Part shown: positions 16,198-24,900 of the stretch, piece after piece
Layout of the letters: each line of letters begins with the position of its first letter
Position numbering within the stretch: position 1 is the first letter of the stretch
Assembly: GCA_910586365.1 (NCBI GenBank)
Contig: CAJUGP010000011.1
Coordinates: forward strand, 1 to 54,045
Length of the DNA: 54,045 nucleotides
Direction: 5' to 3'
Origin: an uncultured Christensenella sp.
Lineage (GTDB): Bacteria > Bacillota > Clostridia > Christensenellales > Borkfalkiaceae
Made by a program: the position numbers and the translations under genes
Notes under the pieces: generated by a model
What the model was told of the DNA's origin: nothing
Seen by the model: only the letters and a program-made list of their open reading frames with translations
Databases searched by the model: none

Positions 16198-18390
16198 ATG
16201 GAAACGATTGTACAGATACTTGCAAGAGAATTCGAGAAAACGGAAGAGCACGTCGGCAACGTCGTCACGCTCTTGGACGAGGGAAACACCGTTCCCTTCA
16301 TTGCGCGGTACCGCAAAGAGATGCACGGCACGATGGACGACCAAACGATCCGCGAGCTTGCCGACAGGCTGACCTATCTGCGCAATCTCGAAACGCGGCG
16401 GCAGGAAGTGAAAACGTCGATCGAAAATCAGGGCAAACTCACGCAAGAGCTTGCCGCGCAGATCGACGGGGCGAAAACGCTTGCCGAGGTGGAGGATCTT
16501 TACCGTCCGTATAAGCAGAAACGCCGCACGCGCGCCACGGTCGCGCGCGAAAAGGGGCTTGAACCGCTTGCCGAAATCTTGTTTGCGCAGGCGCCCGACT
16601 GCCCCGTACCCGAGGAAGAGGCGCAAAAGTATATCGACGAGGAAAAGGGCGTTCCCGACGTCGCCGCGGCGCTTGCGGGCGCATCGGATATCGTCGCCGA
16701 ATGGATCTCGGACGATGCGGAGATCCGCCGCGTCTTGCGCGAAACCTACTTCGACCGCGCCGACGTCACTTCGGCGGCGGCGAAAAAAGATCCCGAGGAT
16801 ACCGTTTACCGCAATTATTACGCCTTTGTTTCGCCCGTGAAAAAGGTGCAGGGGCATCAAGTTCTCGCCATGAACCGCGGCGAACGCGAGGAAGTGTTGA
16901 AAGTTGCGATCGACATGAACCGCGACGTGGCGCTTTCGCTCGTTTCTTCGCGCGTGCTCAAAGAAAAATGCGCTTCGACGGCGTTCGTGCAGGCGGCGGC
17001 GGAGGACGCTTACGACCGTTTGATCGCGCCGTCGATCGAACGCGAAGTGCGCGCGGCGCTCACAGAGAGCGCGAGCGAAGGGGCGATCGGGCAGTTCGCG
17101 CTCAATCTGCGCCCGCTCTTGATGCAGCCGCCCGTAAAGGGCTTCGTTACGATGGGGCTTGATCCCGGTTACAGAATGGGCTGCAAGGTCGCTATCGTCG
17201 ACGGAACGGGCAAGGTGCTCGATACCACGGTCGTCTATCCCACCTACGGCGAAAGACAGAAACAGGAATGTATCGTCAAGCTTTCGGCGCTCATCAAAAA
17301 ACATAAGGTCAAGCATATCGCCATCGGCAACGGCACGGCAAGCCGCGAAACCGAGCAGATGACGGTGGAGCTGATCGCCTCGCTCGGTGCGGGCGCGGGC
17401 GTATCGTATATGATCGTAAACGAGGCGGGCGCGTCGGTCTATTCCGCATCGCCTTTGGCGGCAAAGGAATTTCCCGAATTCGACGTGAATTTGCGTTCGG
17501 CAGTGTCGATCGCGCGCCGCTTGCAGGATCCGCTTGCCGAGCTTGTGAAGATCGATCCCAAATCGATCGGCGTGGGGCAATATCAGCACGATATGCCCGA
17601 AAAACGACTTTCCGAGGCGCTTGACGGCGTCGTGGAGGACTGCGTGAACGCGGTCGGCGTCGATCTGAACACGGCGTCCGCGCCGCTGCTTGCCCGCGTT
17701 TCGGGGCTGAATGCGGGCGTTGCCGCCAATATCGTGAAATACCGCGAGGAAAACGGGTCTTTCACTTCGCGCAAGCAGGTGCTCAAAGTGCCCAAGCTGG
17801 GAGCGAAAGCGTATGAACAGTGCGCGGGATTTTTGCGCGTGCCCGAGAGCAAACAGGTGCTCGACAACACCGCCGTGCATCCCGAAAGCTACGAGGCTGC
17901 GGAAAAGCTCATCGGCATTTGCGGTTACACGATGGACGACGTGCGCGAGGATAAGCTCTTTCAACTCATGTCGCGGCTTTCAAAATACGGCGCGGAACGC
18001 GCGGCAAAGGAGTGCGGCGTGGGTTTGCCGACGCTGTTCGACATTATGGAAGAGATCAAAAAACCGGGGCGCGATCCCCGCGACGAGCTGCCGCCGCCCG
18101 TTCTTCGTACCGACGTCATGGAGATGAAGGACCTGAAACCGGGAATGGAGCTGAAAGGCACGGTGCGCAACGTGATCGACTTCGGCGCGTTCGTCGATAT
18201 CGGCGTGCATCAAGACGGGCTTGTGCATATTTCGCAGATCTGCGATAAATTTATCCGTCATCCATCCGAGGCGCTTTCGGTGGGGGACGTGGTCACGGTG
18301 TGGGTGCTCGAAGCGGACGAGAAGAAAAAACGTATTTCGCTGACCATGCGCCGCGACAAATTGCAGGAAAAACTTTCTCAAAAAGCATGA
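16198..18390 (+). CDS. tex: Tex-family RNA-binding transcription accessory protein
   Basis: Conserved nucleic-acid-binding protein involved in transcription and ribosome quality. Domains in order: an N-terminal Tex helical region, a YqgF/RNase H-like domain (GLDPGYRMGCKVAIVDGTG, about residues 320-430), helix-hairpin-helix repeats (VDLNTASAPLL... ANIVKYREENG, about 485-545), and an S1 RNA-binding domain (GTVRNVIDFGAFVDIGVHQDG, about 650-715). 730 residues, typical. The ATG at 16198 follows AAAGAGG, 13 bases after the GH13 stop, so it appears to be the last gene of the glycosidase operon, an unusual partner set. A strong terminator follows. Confidence 0.95.
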   Translation: METIVQILAREFEKTEEHVGNVVTLLDEGNTVPFIARYRKEMHGTMDDQTIRELADRLTYLRNLETRRQEVKTSIENQGKLTQELAAQIDGAKTLAEVEDLYRPYKQKRRTRATVAREKGLEPLAEILFAQAPDCPVPEEEAQKYIDEEKGVPDVAAALAGASDIVAEWISDDAEIRRVLRETYFDRADVTSAAAKKDPEDTVYRNYYAFVSPVKKVQGHQVLAMNRGEREEVLKVAIDMNRDVALSLVSSRVLKEKCASTAFVQAAAEDAYDRLIAPSIEREVRAALTESASEGAIGQFALNLRPLLMQPPVKGFVTMGLDPGYRMGCKVAIVDGTGKVLDTTVVYPTYGERQKQECIVKLSALIKKHKVKHIAIGNGTASRETEQMTVELIASLGAGAGVSYMIVNEAGASVYSASPLAAKEFPEFDVNLRSAVSIARRLQDPLAELVKIDPKSIGVGQYQHDMPEKRLSEALDGVVEDCVNAVGVDLNTASAPLLARVSGLNAGVAANIVKYREENGSFTSRKQVLKVPKLGAKAYEQCAGFLRVPESKQVLDNTAVHPESYEAAEKLIGICGYTMDDVREDKLFQLMSRLSKYGAERAAKECGVGLPTLFDIMEEIKKPGRDPRDELPPPVLRTDVMEMKDLKPGMELKGTVRNVIDFGAFVDIGVHQDGLVHISQICDKFIRHPSEALSVGDVVTVWVLEADEKKKRISLTMRRDKLQEKLSQKA

Positions 18391-18395
18391 TTGCG

Positions 18396-18424
18396 TGCGC
18401 CCCGTTCGGGGCGCATGTTTTTTT
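18396..18424 (+). terminator. Terminator after tex
   Basis: TGCGCCCC/GGGGCGCA with a GTTC loop (18396-18415), followed by a T-rich run to 18424. Confidence 0.92.
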
Positions 18425-18441
18425 GCGCTTTTGCGTTAAAG

Positions 18442-18708
18442 AGATGTTTCGGCTACGCTCAACATGACAGTGGAAAGCAATGCTCAACATGACAGAGCGG
18501 CGGGTTTTTGTCATTCTGAGCTTGCCGAAGAATCTTGCCTGATAGGGCGGTTGCGTTAAAGAGATGTTTCGGCTACGCTCAACATGACAAAGAAAAGCAA
18601 CGCTCAACATGACAGAGCAGCGGGGCGCTGACAACATGACAGGGCGGCGGGGCGGACTTCGCTCAACATGACAGAGTGTTGTCATTCTGAGCTTGCCGAA
18701 GAATCTCA
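18442..18708. repeat. Second cluster of dispersed 26-30-bp repeats
   Basis: Family B (reverse orientation, AGATGTTTCGGCTACGCTCA...) at 18442-18470 and 18562-18590, with truncated copies (GCTCAACATGACAG) at 18482, 18602 and 18661. Family A (TTGTCATTCTGAGCTTGCCG...) at 18508-18538 and 18679-18708. Two parallel blocks (18432-18495 and 18552-18615) look like a 120-bp tandem duplication. The stretch 18425-18740 contains no gene. Confidence 0.85.
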
Positions 18709-18759
18709 ACCACATGATACGGCGTAAAAAATTTCACAGAAAAATTTTTCAAAAAAGGA

Positions 18760-18788
18760 TTGACAGCTTGCCGAAAGTGTGATAAAAT
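18760..18788 (+). promoter_or_regulatory. Sigma-A promoter of the GDPD-lacI unit
   Basis: -35 TTGACA (perfect, 18760-18765), 17-bp spacer and -10 TAAAAT (18783-18788). Transcription would start near 18795, upstream of both LacI-type operators. Confidence 0.85.
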
Positions 18789-18827
18789 CCTTTCCGTAAG
18801 GAAGAGTTTCTTTTTTTACGGGAAAAA

Positions 18828-18841
18828 GTGAAACGTTTAAC
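18828..18841 (+). promoter_or_regulatory. LacI-type operator, copy 1
   Basis: GTGAAACGTTTAAC, a near-perfect palindrome around CG flanked by A- and T-rich ends. It lies about 33 bases after the predicted transcription start, 63 bp before copy 2 (six helical turns), an arrangement that allows DNA looping or roadblock repression by the LacI-family protein encoded downstream. Confidence 0.8.
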
Positions 18842-18890
18842 TTCTTGTCCGTAAGCAAAAAAACGACTTCCCTTTCTTTCAAATCAAAAA

Positions 18891-18904
18891 GTGAAACGTT
18901 TAAC
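18891..18904 (+). promoter_or_regulatory. LacI-type operator, copy 2
   Basis: An identical GTGAAACGTTTAAC within AAAAAGTGAAACGTTTAACT. It lies 32 bases before the GDPD lipoprotein start codon. Confidence 0.8.
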
Positions 18905-18909
18905 TTTTG

Positions 18910-18923
18910 TGAAAACGCTTTCG
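18910..18923 (+). promoter_or_regulatory. Candidate catabolite-response (cre) site
   Basis: TGAAAACGCTTTCG matches the CcpA site pattern TGNAANCGNNNNCA except for the last base. It sits between operator copy 2 and the Shine-Dalgarno, so bound protein would block elongation. It could alternatively be a secondary site for the local LacI protein. Confidence 0.4.
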
Positions 18924-18936
18924 TCGGGAGGGAAAA

Positions 18937-20652
18937 ATGAAAATGAAGCGGTTGCTTTCGGCTGTTGCGCTCGTCGCCTGCGTTGCGGCTTGCTGTTCGT
19001 GCGGGCAGGGCAAAGACGGCGACGTTATGGAAGAATGGTCGGGCGGCAAAATAACCGTTTCGGAATACGCACAGACCTATCGGCTTGAAGAGGGCATGCT
19101 CTTAAATCCGCCCACGGTCGTATGCAACGTCGAAACGAAGGAAACGCTCGACGCGTTGAAGTCCTCCGCTTGGACGCCGTCGAACGCCGTGTTCCGTTTC
19201 AGTAAAAATTATAATGTTCTTTCTGCGGACGGTAAAAAACTTGACAGTTTCGCAAATATATACGATAATATTTGTAAAGGGAAAATCATTCCCGTGTTGT
19301 ATTTGCAGGACGAGGACTGCGCCGACGCGGCAATCGCCTTCATGACCGAGCGCATGGAAATTTCCGATCTGGCGGTGATGGCGTCGCAGCCCGCGCTCGT
19401 GAAAAAAGTGCGCACGGCGTTTCCGAAGATCCGCGGCATTTTATCGTACGACGCGCTTGAAAGCGCCGAAGGCGTTGCGCAGACGGCGAACGAAGCGCTT
19501 GCCGCAACCGTCGTTCTGCCGCAGAGCGCGGCGAGCGCGGAAAACGTGCGTTACATACAGGCGCGGTTCAAAACCGTTTGGGTGAAAGCGGAAAGCGCCG
19601 GCGACCTCGATTTATACGACTGTTTGGGGAGCGGTGCGTACGGCGTGATCTGTTCGGAATTCGGCAAGGCGTATTCGCTCATGGCGGACTGTGCGAAAGG
19701 GGTATTGCGCACGCCGTTCAATGCGGCGCACCGCGGACTTCCCGCAACGCATCACGAAAACTCGGTTTCGGGCGCGGTTGCCGCGGCGAATGCAGGCGCG
19801 ACGCATATCGAATTAGACGCGCACCTTTCCAAAGACAATCACATCGTGATGATGCACAACTCCAACATCAGCGCGACGACCAACGGCAAGGGCGAAATCG
19901 CCGAAATGACGCTCGAAGAGATCAGGCAGTACAAACTCAACCGCAAGGGCGCGGAAGAGGATATCCCCACGCTGCCCGAGATTATCGACGCGATCAAGGA
20001 TTCCGATTGCGTTTTGATATTCGAGAGCAAGGCGGGAAACAACGCCATTATCGACGAACTCAAAAAAGTGATCGAGGAAAAGCAGTTCGAGGACCGTATC
20101 GTCGTCATCTCGTTCGCGGAAAACATTATCCGCAAAATGAGCGAAACGCTGCCGAATATTCCCACCGCGCTGCTTGCCAACAATATGACGGAAGGCTCGA
20201 TCGAACGCTGGACGGCGCTCAATACGGGCATCGACGTCAATTCCGCCGTCATGACCGAGGAGTTCGAGCATTTTTACAAAGACCGCGGCATGATCGGCTG
20301 GTATTGGACATTTGACTCGGCGGGGCAGACCCTCGATACCGCCTACGAGGGATACGTCGGGCTGACGAACAACGCGGCGGATAAATTCGTATCGGCATCG
20401 GGCGAAGAGGCGATCATGCTCGTGAAACCACTTGCAAGCTATGCGGCGGTGTCCGCGCTCGAAGAGGGCGGCAAGGTGCAGCTCACGGGCGTAACGTACA
20501 AGGGCAACGAAAAAACGGTTACGGGTACGGTGCGGTTCGTCGCAGAGGAAAACGGAAAATTCGCGGTCGTTGCGACGTGCGATACGAATAAAGACAGTGC
20601 GGTGTATGCGCCGCGGCTGTATACGCAGGTATTTTATATCGAAAAAGAATAA
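18937..20652 (+). CDS. Glycerophosphodiester phosphodiesterase-like lipoprotein
   Basis: Secreted lipoprotein of 571 residues; the lipobox Cys is near residues 15-19 (LVAC or VAAC). Residues about 260-500 form a GDPD TIM barrel: NAAHRGLPATHHENSVSGA with the catalytic His near 264, HIELDAHLSKDN, then VMMHNSNISATTNGKG and a TLEEIRQYKL block. GDPD enzymes release glycerol-3-phosphate from glycerophosphodiesters, including lipoteichoic-acid-type units. Residues about 60-255 resemble the second half of another barrel without catalytic residues (inference). The start has GGGAGGG upstream. It lies 30 bp before lacI with no terminator and behind two operators, so it belongs to that regulon. Confidence 0.87.
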   Translation: MKMKRLLSAVALVACVAACCSCGQGKDGDVMEEWSGGKITVSEYAQTYRLEEGMLLNPPTVVCNVETKETLDALKSSAWTPSNAVFRFSKNYNVLSADGKKLDSFANIYDNICKGKIIPVLYLQDEDCADAAIAFMTERMEISDLAVMASQPALVKKVRTAFPKIRGILSYDALESAEGVAQTANEALAATVVLPQSAASAENVRYIQARFKTVWVKAESAGDLDLYDCLGSGAYGVICSEFGKAYSLMADCAKGVLRTPFNAAHRGLPATHHENSVSGAVAAANAGATHIELDAHLSKDNHIVMMHNSNISATTNGKGEIAEMTLEEIRQYKLNRKGAEEDIPTLPEIIDAIKDSDCVLIFESKAGNNAIIDELKKVIEEKQFEDRIVVISFAENIIRKMSETLPNIPTALLANNMTEGSIERWTALNTGIDVNSAVMTEEFEHFYKDRGMIGWYWTFDSAGQTLDTAYEGYVGLTNNAADKFVSASGEEAIMLVKPLASYAAVSALEEGGKVQLTGVTYKGNEKTVTGTVRFVAEENGKFAVVATCDTNKDSAVYAPRLYTQVFYIEKE

Positions 20653-20682
20653 GCGATCGGAAAAAACCGTACGGGGGAGAAT

Positions 20683-21687
20683 ATGAGCAAAACGCAGGCG
20701 GGTACGCTGCACGACGTGGCGAGAATTTCGGGGTTGAGCATTGCGACGATCTCCAAATATCTCAACGGCGTGCACGTGAAGGCGGAGAACAAACGGAAGA
20801 TCGAACACGCGATTTCCGCGTGCAATTACAACGTGAATTTTTTCGCGCGCAGTCTGAAAACGGGTTTTTCCATGACGATCGGCGTACTCGTACCCAACAT
20901 TGCCTCGGCGTTCTATTCTTCGCTCATGGCGGAAATCGAACGCAGAATGACGGCGAAGGGCTACACGCTCTACGTGAGCGGTTACGATAACAACGCCGCG
21001 CAGGAGAACGCAAAGTTTCGCGCCCTCATTTCGAGAAAGACCGACGTGATCTTGATCGCGCCCGAAAAGCTCAGCGAAGAATCGCTTGAAATCGCGCGCG
21101 CGAATAAAATCCCCGTGCTGTTCTTCGATACCGCGCTCGAGGACGCCGACGTTTGCGCCGTCGTGACCGATAACCGCGCGGTATGCCGCGACGTCACGCG
21201 CGAGCTTTTGGACCGCGGGTTCGAGAATATCGCGGTGCTTGCGCCGGGCAGTTTGTATTCCACCACGAACGACCGCTGTTTCGGCGTGCGCGACGCCGTG
21301 GAAGAAACGGGAAAAAACTGCGTGACCATTATTCCCGATTTGGGTTCGGTTGCCAACTCCTACGCGCGGACGCAAAAGCTTCTCAAAGAAAACCGTCCCG
21401 ATGCGATCTTCGCGTTGTCTTCGGGTATGTTCCTGGGCGCGTTGATGGCGGTGGGCGAGGCAGGCTTGCGCATTCCCGACGACGTGGCGTTTATCGGGTA
21501 CGACAACAACCAGCTTTCGCAGACGTATACGCCCCGTTTGAGCCTTGTTTATCAGCCGTTTCCGCAGATTGCCGAGGCGATTTGCGAAAAATTGCTCGCG
21601 TTTGCGGCGGGGGCGGAGTGCGGCGGAAGGGTGGTCGTGAAGTCGCGCGTGATCTACACCGATTCGATTGCGAATATGAAAAAATAA
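20683..21687 (+). CDS. LacI-family transcriptional repressor
   Basis: 334 residues. The N-terminal helix-turn-helix is LHDVARISGLSIATISKYLNG (about residues 5-25), with a hinge helix NFFARSLKTG near 50-60. A periplasmic-binding-like sensor domain runs from ITIGVLVPN-type residues to the end, with GYDNNQLSQTYTPRLS near 270-285. These proteins bind CG-centred palindromes and release DNA on binding a sugar. Three copies of GTGAAACGTTTAAC lie at 18828, 18891 and (reverse) 21737, on both sides of the gene, the expected autoregulatory pattern. The start ATG follows GGGGGAG. It likely controls both its own operon and the uptake operon downstream. Confidence 0.94.
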   Translation: MSKTQAGTLHDVARISGLSIATISKYLNGVHVKAENKRKIEHAISACNYNVNFFARSLKTGFSMTIGVLVPNIASAFYSSLMAEIERRMTAKGYTLYVSGYDNNAAQENAKFRALISRKTDVILIAPEKLSEESLEIARANKIPVLFFDTALEDADVCAVVTDNRAVCRDVTRELLDRGFENIAVLAPGSLYSTTNDRCFGVRDAVEETGKNCVTIIPDLGSVANSYARTQKLLKENRPDAIFALSSGMFLGALMAVGEAGLRIPDDVAFIGYDNNQLSQTYTPRLSLVYQPFPQIAEAICEKLLAFAAGAECGGRVVVKSRVIYTDSIANMKK

Positions 21688-21688
21688 A

Positions 21689-21727
21689 CGTCCGTATTCC
21701 GAGGTTCGGAAGAGGACGGAAATTTTT
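21689..21727 (+). terminator. Terminator after lacI
   Basis: CGTCC (21689-21693) and TTCCGA (21697-21702) pair with TCGGAA (21706-21711) and GGACG (21714-21718). A TTTTT run follows (21723-21727). Confidence 0.65.
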
Positions 21728-21736
21728 AACAAAAAA

Positions 21737-21750
21737 GTTAAACGTTTCAC
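21737..21750 (-). promoter_or_regulatory. LacI-type operator, copy 3 (reverse orientation)
   Basis: GTTAAACGTTTCAC is the exact reverse complement of the two copies at 18828 and 18891. It lies between the lacI terminator and the giant lipoprotein gene. I could not identify a convincing -35/-10 pair around it, so the promoter of the uptake operon remains unplaced in 21728-21905. Confidence 0.78.
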
Positions 21751-21905
21751 TTTTTGCCGAAATAAGGCAAAAGCGGCGTTTCGGAATATGATTTACAAAA
21801 AGGAGGGCGGAGCGGCACAAATTTTTGCAGGCAAACAAGGCGTAACACATTCCGTACGGCGGAAGGAAAACAAAAAAACAAATCATTTAATTAAGGGAGA
21901 TTTTT

Positions 21906-24900
21906 ATGAAGGGTAAGAAAAGAGTAATTGCGGCGCTGTGTTTTTTATGTTTGGGAACGGCGCTTGCGGCGGCGGGCTGCAACAATCAGGGGGATAAACC
22001 TACCGATACCGACGTTCCGCCCGTGATTTCGGTGGAAAAAGACGAATTTTCGGCGGGTACATACGTTGTCGGGCAGCCGATCACGCTGCCGAAGGCGTCC
22101 GCGTCCGATCAAGAGGACGGCGACGTTTCTTCTTCGGTAAAATTGCGCGTGCTGTTCCACCGCGACGACGAGTATATTCTCTTCGACGGAGAGGACGAAG
22201 AGGTGAAGGGCAACACGATCGTGCAGTTCACGCCCGAAAAGTGCGGAAAATATACGGCGATCTACACCGTGCGCGACAGGGGCGGCAACACGACGCGCGA
22301 AGAAATTTCGTTTCAGGTCGTATCCGACGGGCAGGAAAAGCCGTCGCAGCTGCTTGCAAATCAAGCCGATTGGACGCTGAACGCGAATACCGCGTTCGAC
22401 GCCGAAGGCAACGCCGTGTTCGACAGCACGAAGAACGCCTCGCTCGCCTATAACAACAAGCTCGAAAACGGCGATCTCGTGCAGTTCCGTTTTAACGGTT
22501 CGGTGCAGGAAACGCGTTACTTCACGGTGGGCAGCATTCTGAGCACAAGCTCGGAGAAAGACGCGCCCGTCGCCGACGAATCGACCTTCCCCGGCAAATA
22601 TCTGAGCTTCTGTATCCGCAGCGGCGCGATCGAGTTTTGGCTGGCGCGCACGGGCGGCGTGGAAATTCAGCGCATGCAAAAGGACGTGAAACTGCTCGAC
22701 GGCAAAGATCATACGATCGCGTTCCGCTATACGCTCGAAGAGGACGGAACGGAAGAGGGCTTAAACAACGCGGTTACCGTGCAGCTTTGGATCGACGCCG
22801 ATCCTGCGGGACGTGCGACGTACGAAGAAAAAATCGTCGCTTCCGCACTGCTTGCGCAGCTGCAAACGCAGTTTGGCGAAGAGAGCGGCACGCAGAAATT
22901 CAACAGCGTGTGCGCCAAAATCTTCAAACCCGAAAACTTCGTCGGCTTCTTTAATGCGGGCGCGTCGCAAGGGAAAGGGGATTTTGCGATCAAGTCGGTC
23001 GGGCTGAACGGCGAACAGCGCGTGAGCGAACCTGTGTTGCAGGTGGAATTCGACCAAAACGCGAAGTATTTCGTCGACCGCGCCGTCACGTTCCCCAAAC
23101 CGATCTTGGCGGAGGACGGCAACAATTACGCCGATCTTTCCAACCGCGTTGCACTCAAAGTCATTAAAATGCCCGTCGGCGGCGAACCGGCGCAGGAGTA
23201 CGAATTAGAGGGCTACACGTTCACGCCCGAAAGCGCGGGCTTCTATCAGGTCGTGTACTCCGTAACCGATTACAGCGGAAACAAGGCGTTCGTTTACTGT
23301 GATTTTACGGTTGCTTCCTCCGAAGAGGCGACGCCGCCCGTGATCGTCCTTTCGGGCGAGGAGCGCGAATTTGCCGCCAAAGTGGGGCAAAGCGTCACGT
23401 TGCCTTCGGTCGTTTCGGCGATCGACGGCGACGGCATCGACTACGCCGAATACGTTACGGTTACGCTCGAAGGCAGCGAAGGGCAGGTTTTGAGCAGTCT
23501 CGATTATATCTTCCGCACCGTCGGCACGCACACGGTGACGTATTCCGTGCTCGATATGTTCGGCAATCCCGTGACGGAAACGGTGATAATCGAAGTCACG
23601 TGCGACGAAGGCAAGGGCTTGCTTCCCCTCGATACCGACCATTTCGGCACCAACGTGGAGCGCCAATACAACGAAGAAAACGGGCACGTCATCACGGGCA
23701 TCAAGCTCATGGACGATTACCGCGCCGCCTACAAAGGGCGCAAAATCTATTCGGAAAAGGTGAGCTTCCTGCTCGACGTTCCCATCGCTTCGGCATTCAA
23801 CGCCGACGACGGTTTCGACTTCCTGCAATTCGGCTTGCGCAGCGATCTCAACGCGCAGCTCGCGCCGAACGATCCGAATTGGGGCAACTTCCCTTCGTGG
23901 CTTTCGGGACTCTTTATCGAAGTGAACGCAAGCGACGGGCTTGTGATCTGCGGCGGAAACCGCGAAAACCGCCTGTATCAGTACAAATTCCCCGAGGGCA
24001 CGAGAAAAACCTTCGAGGGAAGAACGACGCTTACCTATCAAGTGACCGACGTTTTCAGCGAGTCGGGCAGATTCAACGGGATTTCGATCGAGGTTTGGGT
24101 GAACGGCGAGCCGCTTAAAATGGGCGCGGATACCAACGCCTACGTGATCCCCGCAAGAAGAACGGAAGACTACATGCGCAAATCGGGCTGGCTCAACTTC
24201 TCGGCGCATGCCATGAAAGACGGCGGAAGAGGAAACAACAAGCTTCATTCGGGCGTGATCCTCGCCGTGACGATCGACGGTGTAACGCAGCCGCAGACGT
24301 TTGAAACGACGCTTGCCGAAAATCTCGTGAAGAACGTGCACGGCGACGAGCAGTACACCGTTCCCGATATCGGCTCCGTGAAGCTCGGCGGCGAGGAGTT
24401 TACCGATTACGATATTTATGTGGAAAGCGTTTCCACGGGCGAAAGCGTGAAAGTGAACGCAAACAGCGATTTCAGCGTTTCGGGCGATTACTTCGGCGGA
24501 TTCTGGGTGAAATACTGCTACGGCGATATGCTGCTTGCAAGATATTTGGTGGAAGTCGAAGTCGAGGTGGACGGCGCGGCGTTCGAGGGTGAAACGTTCA
24601 ATCTTACCGCAGAGTTCGGGCAGGCTTTTGCGATCCCGAAGGTGCTGTATTACGTATCGGGCGGACACAAGATCGAAAATCCGACGAATATCAACGTGAA
24701 AGTGCGCTACGACGGCGAATATGACCGCAAGCTCGTCGACGTGACGGGCGATACCTTTACGCCGATCGAAAAGAAGAGCTTTACGCTTTGCTACTTTGTC
24801 GGCTCCACGCCGTTGGACGAACTCGAAGTCGTCGTGGAAGGCGGCGGCGATATTGCAAGCTTAACGCAAGATCTTGCCGAAAGCTCGTATACGTATTGGG

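Noticed and set aside
15880..17964. Antisense frame of 694 codons over the GH13 and tex genes
   Set aside because: It spans two well-supported genes on the other strand and resembles no protein family.
18293..18715. Minus-strand open frame of 140 codons in the intergenic repeat cluster
   Set aside because: Its HVERSRNIS-type sequence is the familiar spurious translation of the dispersed repeats; no ribosome binding site.
19813..21750. Antisense frame of 645 codons over the GDPD and lacI genes
   Set aside because: Low-complexity Arg/His-rich product covering two clearly coding sense genes.
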